This document shows positions 6,611 through 6,629 of a stretch of DNA of 6,629 nt, in pieces (within the stretch, counting starts at the first letter, position 1; the number at the start of each line of letters is the position of its first letter). The stretch is from contig DYNO01000176.1 of NCBI GenBank assembly GCA_020721025.1, positions 1 to 6,629 of the forward strand. Direction: 5' to 3'. This DNA is from Thiomargarita sp. GTDB taxonomy: Bacteria > Pseudomonadota > Gammaproteobacteria > Beggiatoales > Beggiatoaceae. The notes beneath the pieces were generated by a model that was given only the letters and a program-made list of their open reading frames with translations, did not search any database and was not told the origin of the DNA. The position numbers and the translations under genes were made by a program.

Positions 6611-6629
6611 CGTTCCCATGCGCCAGCGT
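6611..6629. repeat. Cut-off half of a palindrome-like intergenic repeat
   Basis: The window ends in CGTTCCCATGCGCCAGCGT. This resembles the left two-thirds of a palindromic intergenic repeat family whose form I recall as CGTTCCCACGC-N-GCGTGGGAACG in several gammaproteobacteria. The right arm (GGGAACG) would lie outside the window. The family assignment is from memory, not from a search. Confidence 0.35.

Overview
The window looks like chromosome from a ubiquinone-making gammaproteobacterium, most likely a filamentous sulfur oxidiser of the Beggiatoa/Thiotrichaceae type. The evidence is a clear UbiC (a proteobacterial enzyme, which argues against cyanobacteria), moderate-to-low GC with AT-rich intergenic DNA, and two very large exported beta-helix proteins of a style common in that group. 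The genus is inferred from memory of protein style; no search was run.

All three supported genes lie on the minus strand, so the order of transcription runs from right to left. At the right edge is the cut-off half of a palindrome-like intergenic repeat (6611-6629). Next comes ubiC (5978-6532), chorismate pyruvate-lyase, the entry enzyme of ubiquinone synthesis. It lacks a good Shine-Dalgarno of its own and is overlapped by a 44-codon reading frame that has one. About 480 bp without a convincing gene follow (5498-5977). They hold a short GC-rich island just behind ubiC, then AT-rich DNA with inverted repeats and imperfect promoter-like motifs.

The gene at 3167-5497 encodes a two-partner-secretion (TpsA, filamentous-haemagglutinin-like) exoprotein with a signal peptide, an N-terminal TPS domain and about 14 Gly-rich beta-helix turns. 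No TpsB transporter is present here. The 223-bp gap after it carries a 100-bp MITE-like element with 14-bp inverted ends flanked by TA on both sides. The gene at 214-2943 encodes a second exported right-handed beta-helix protein with a separate C-terminal beta domain. The first 213 bp are AT-rich non-coding DNA with hairpins and perhaps the tail of an opposing gene.

The two exoproteins probably act outside the cell in adhesion, sheath or polysaccharide interaction. They have no evident link to ubiC beyond adjacency. A 17-bp motif recurs shortly after the stop codons of both exoprotein genes. I found no CRISPR array, tRNA, rRNA or complete transposase.
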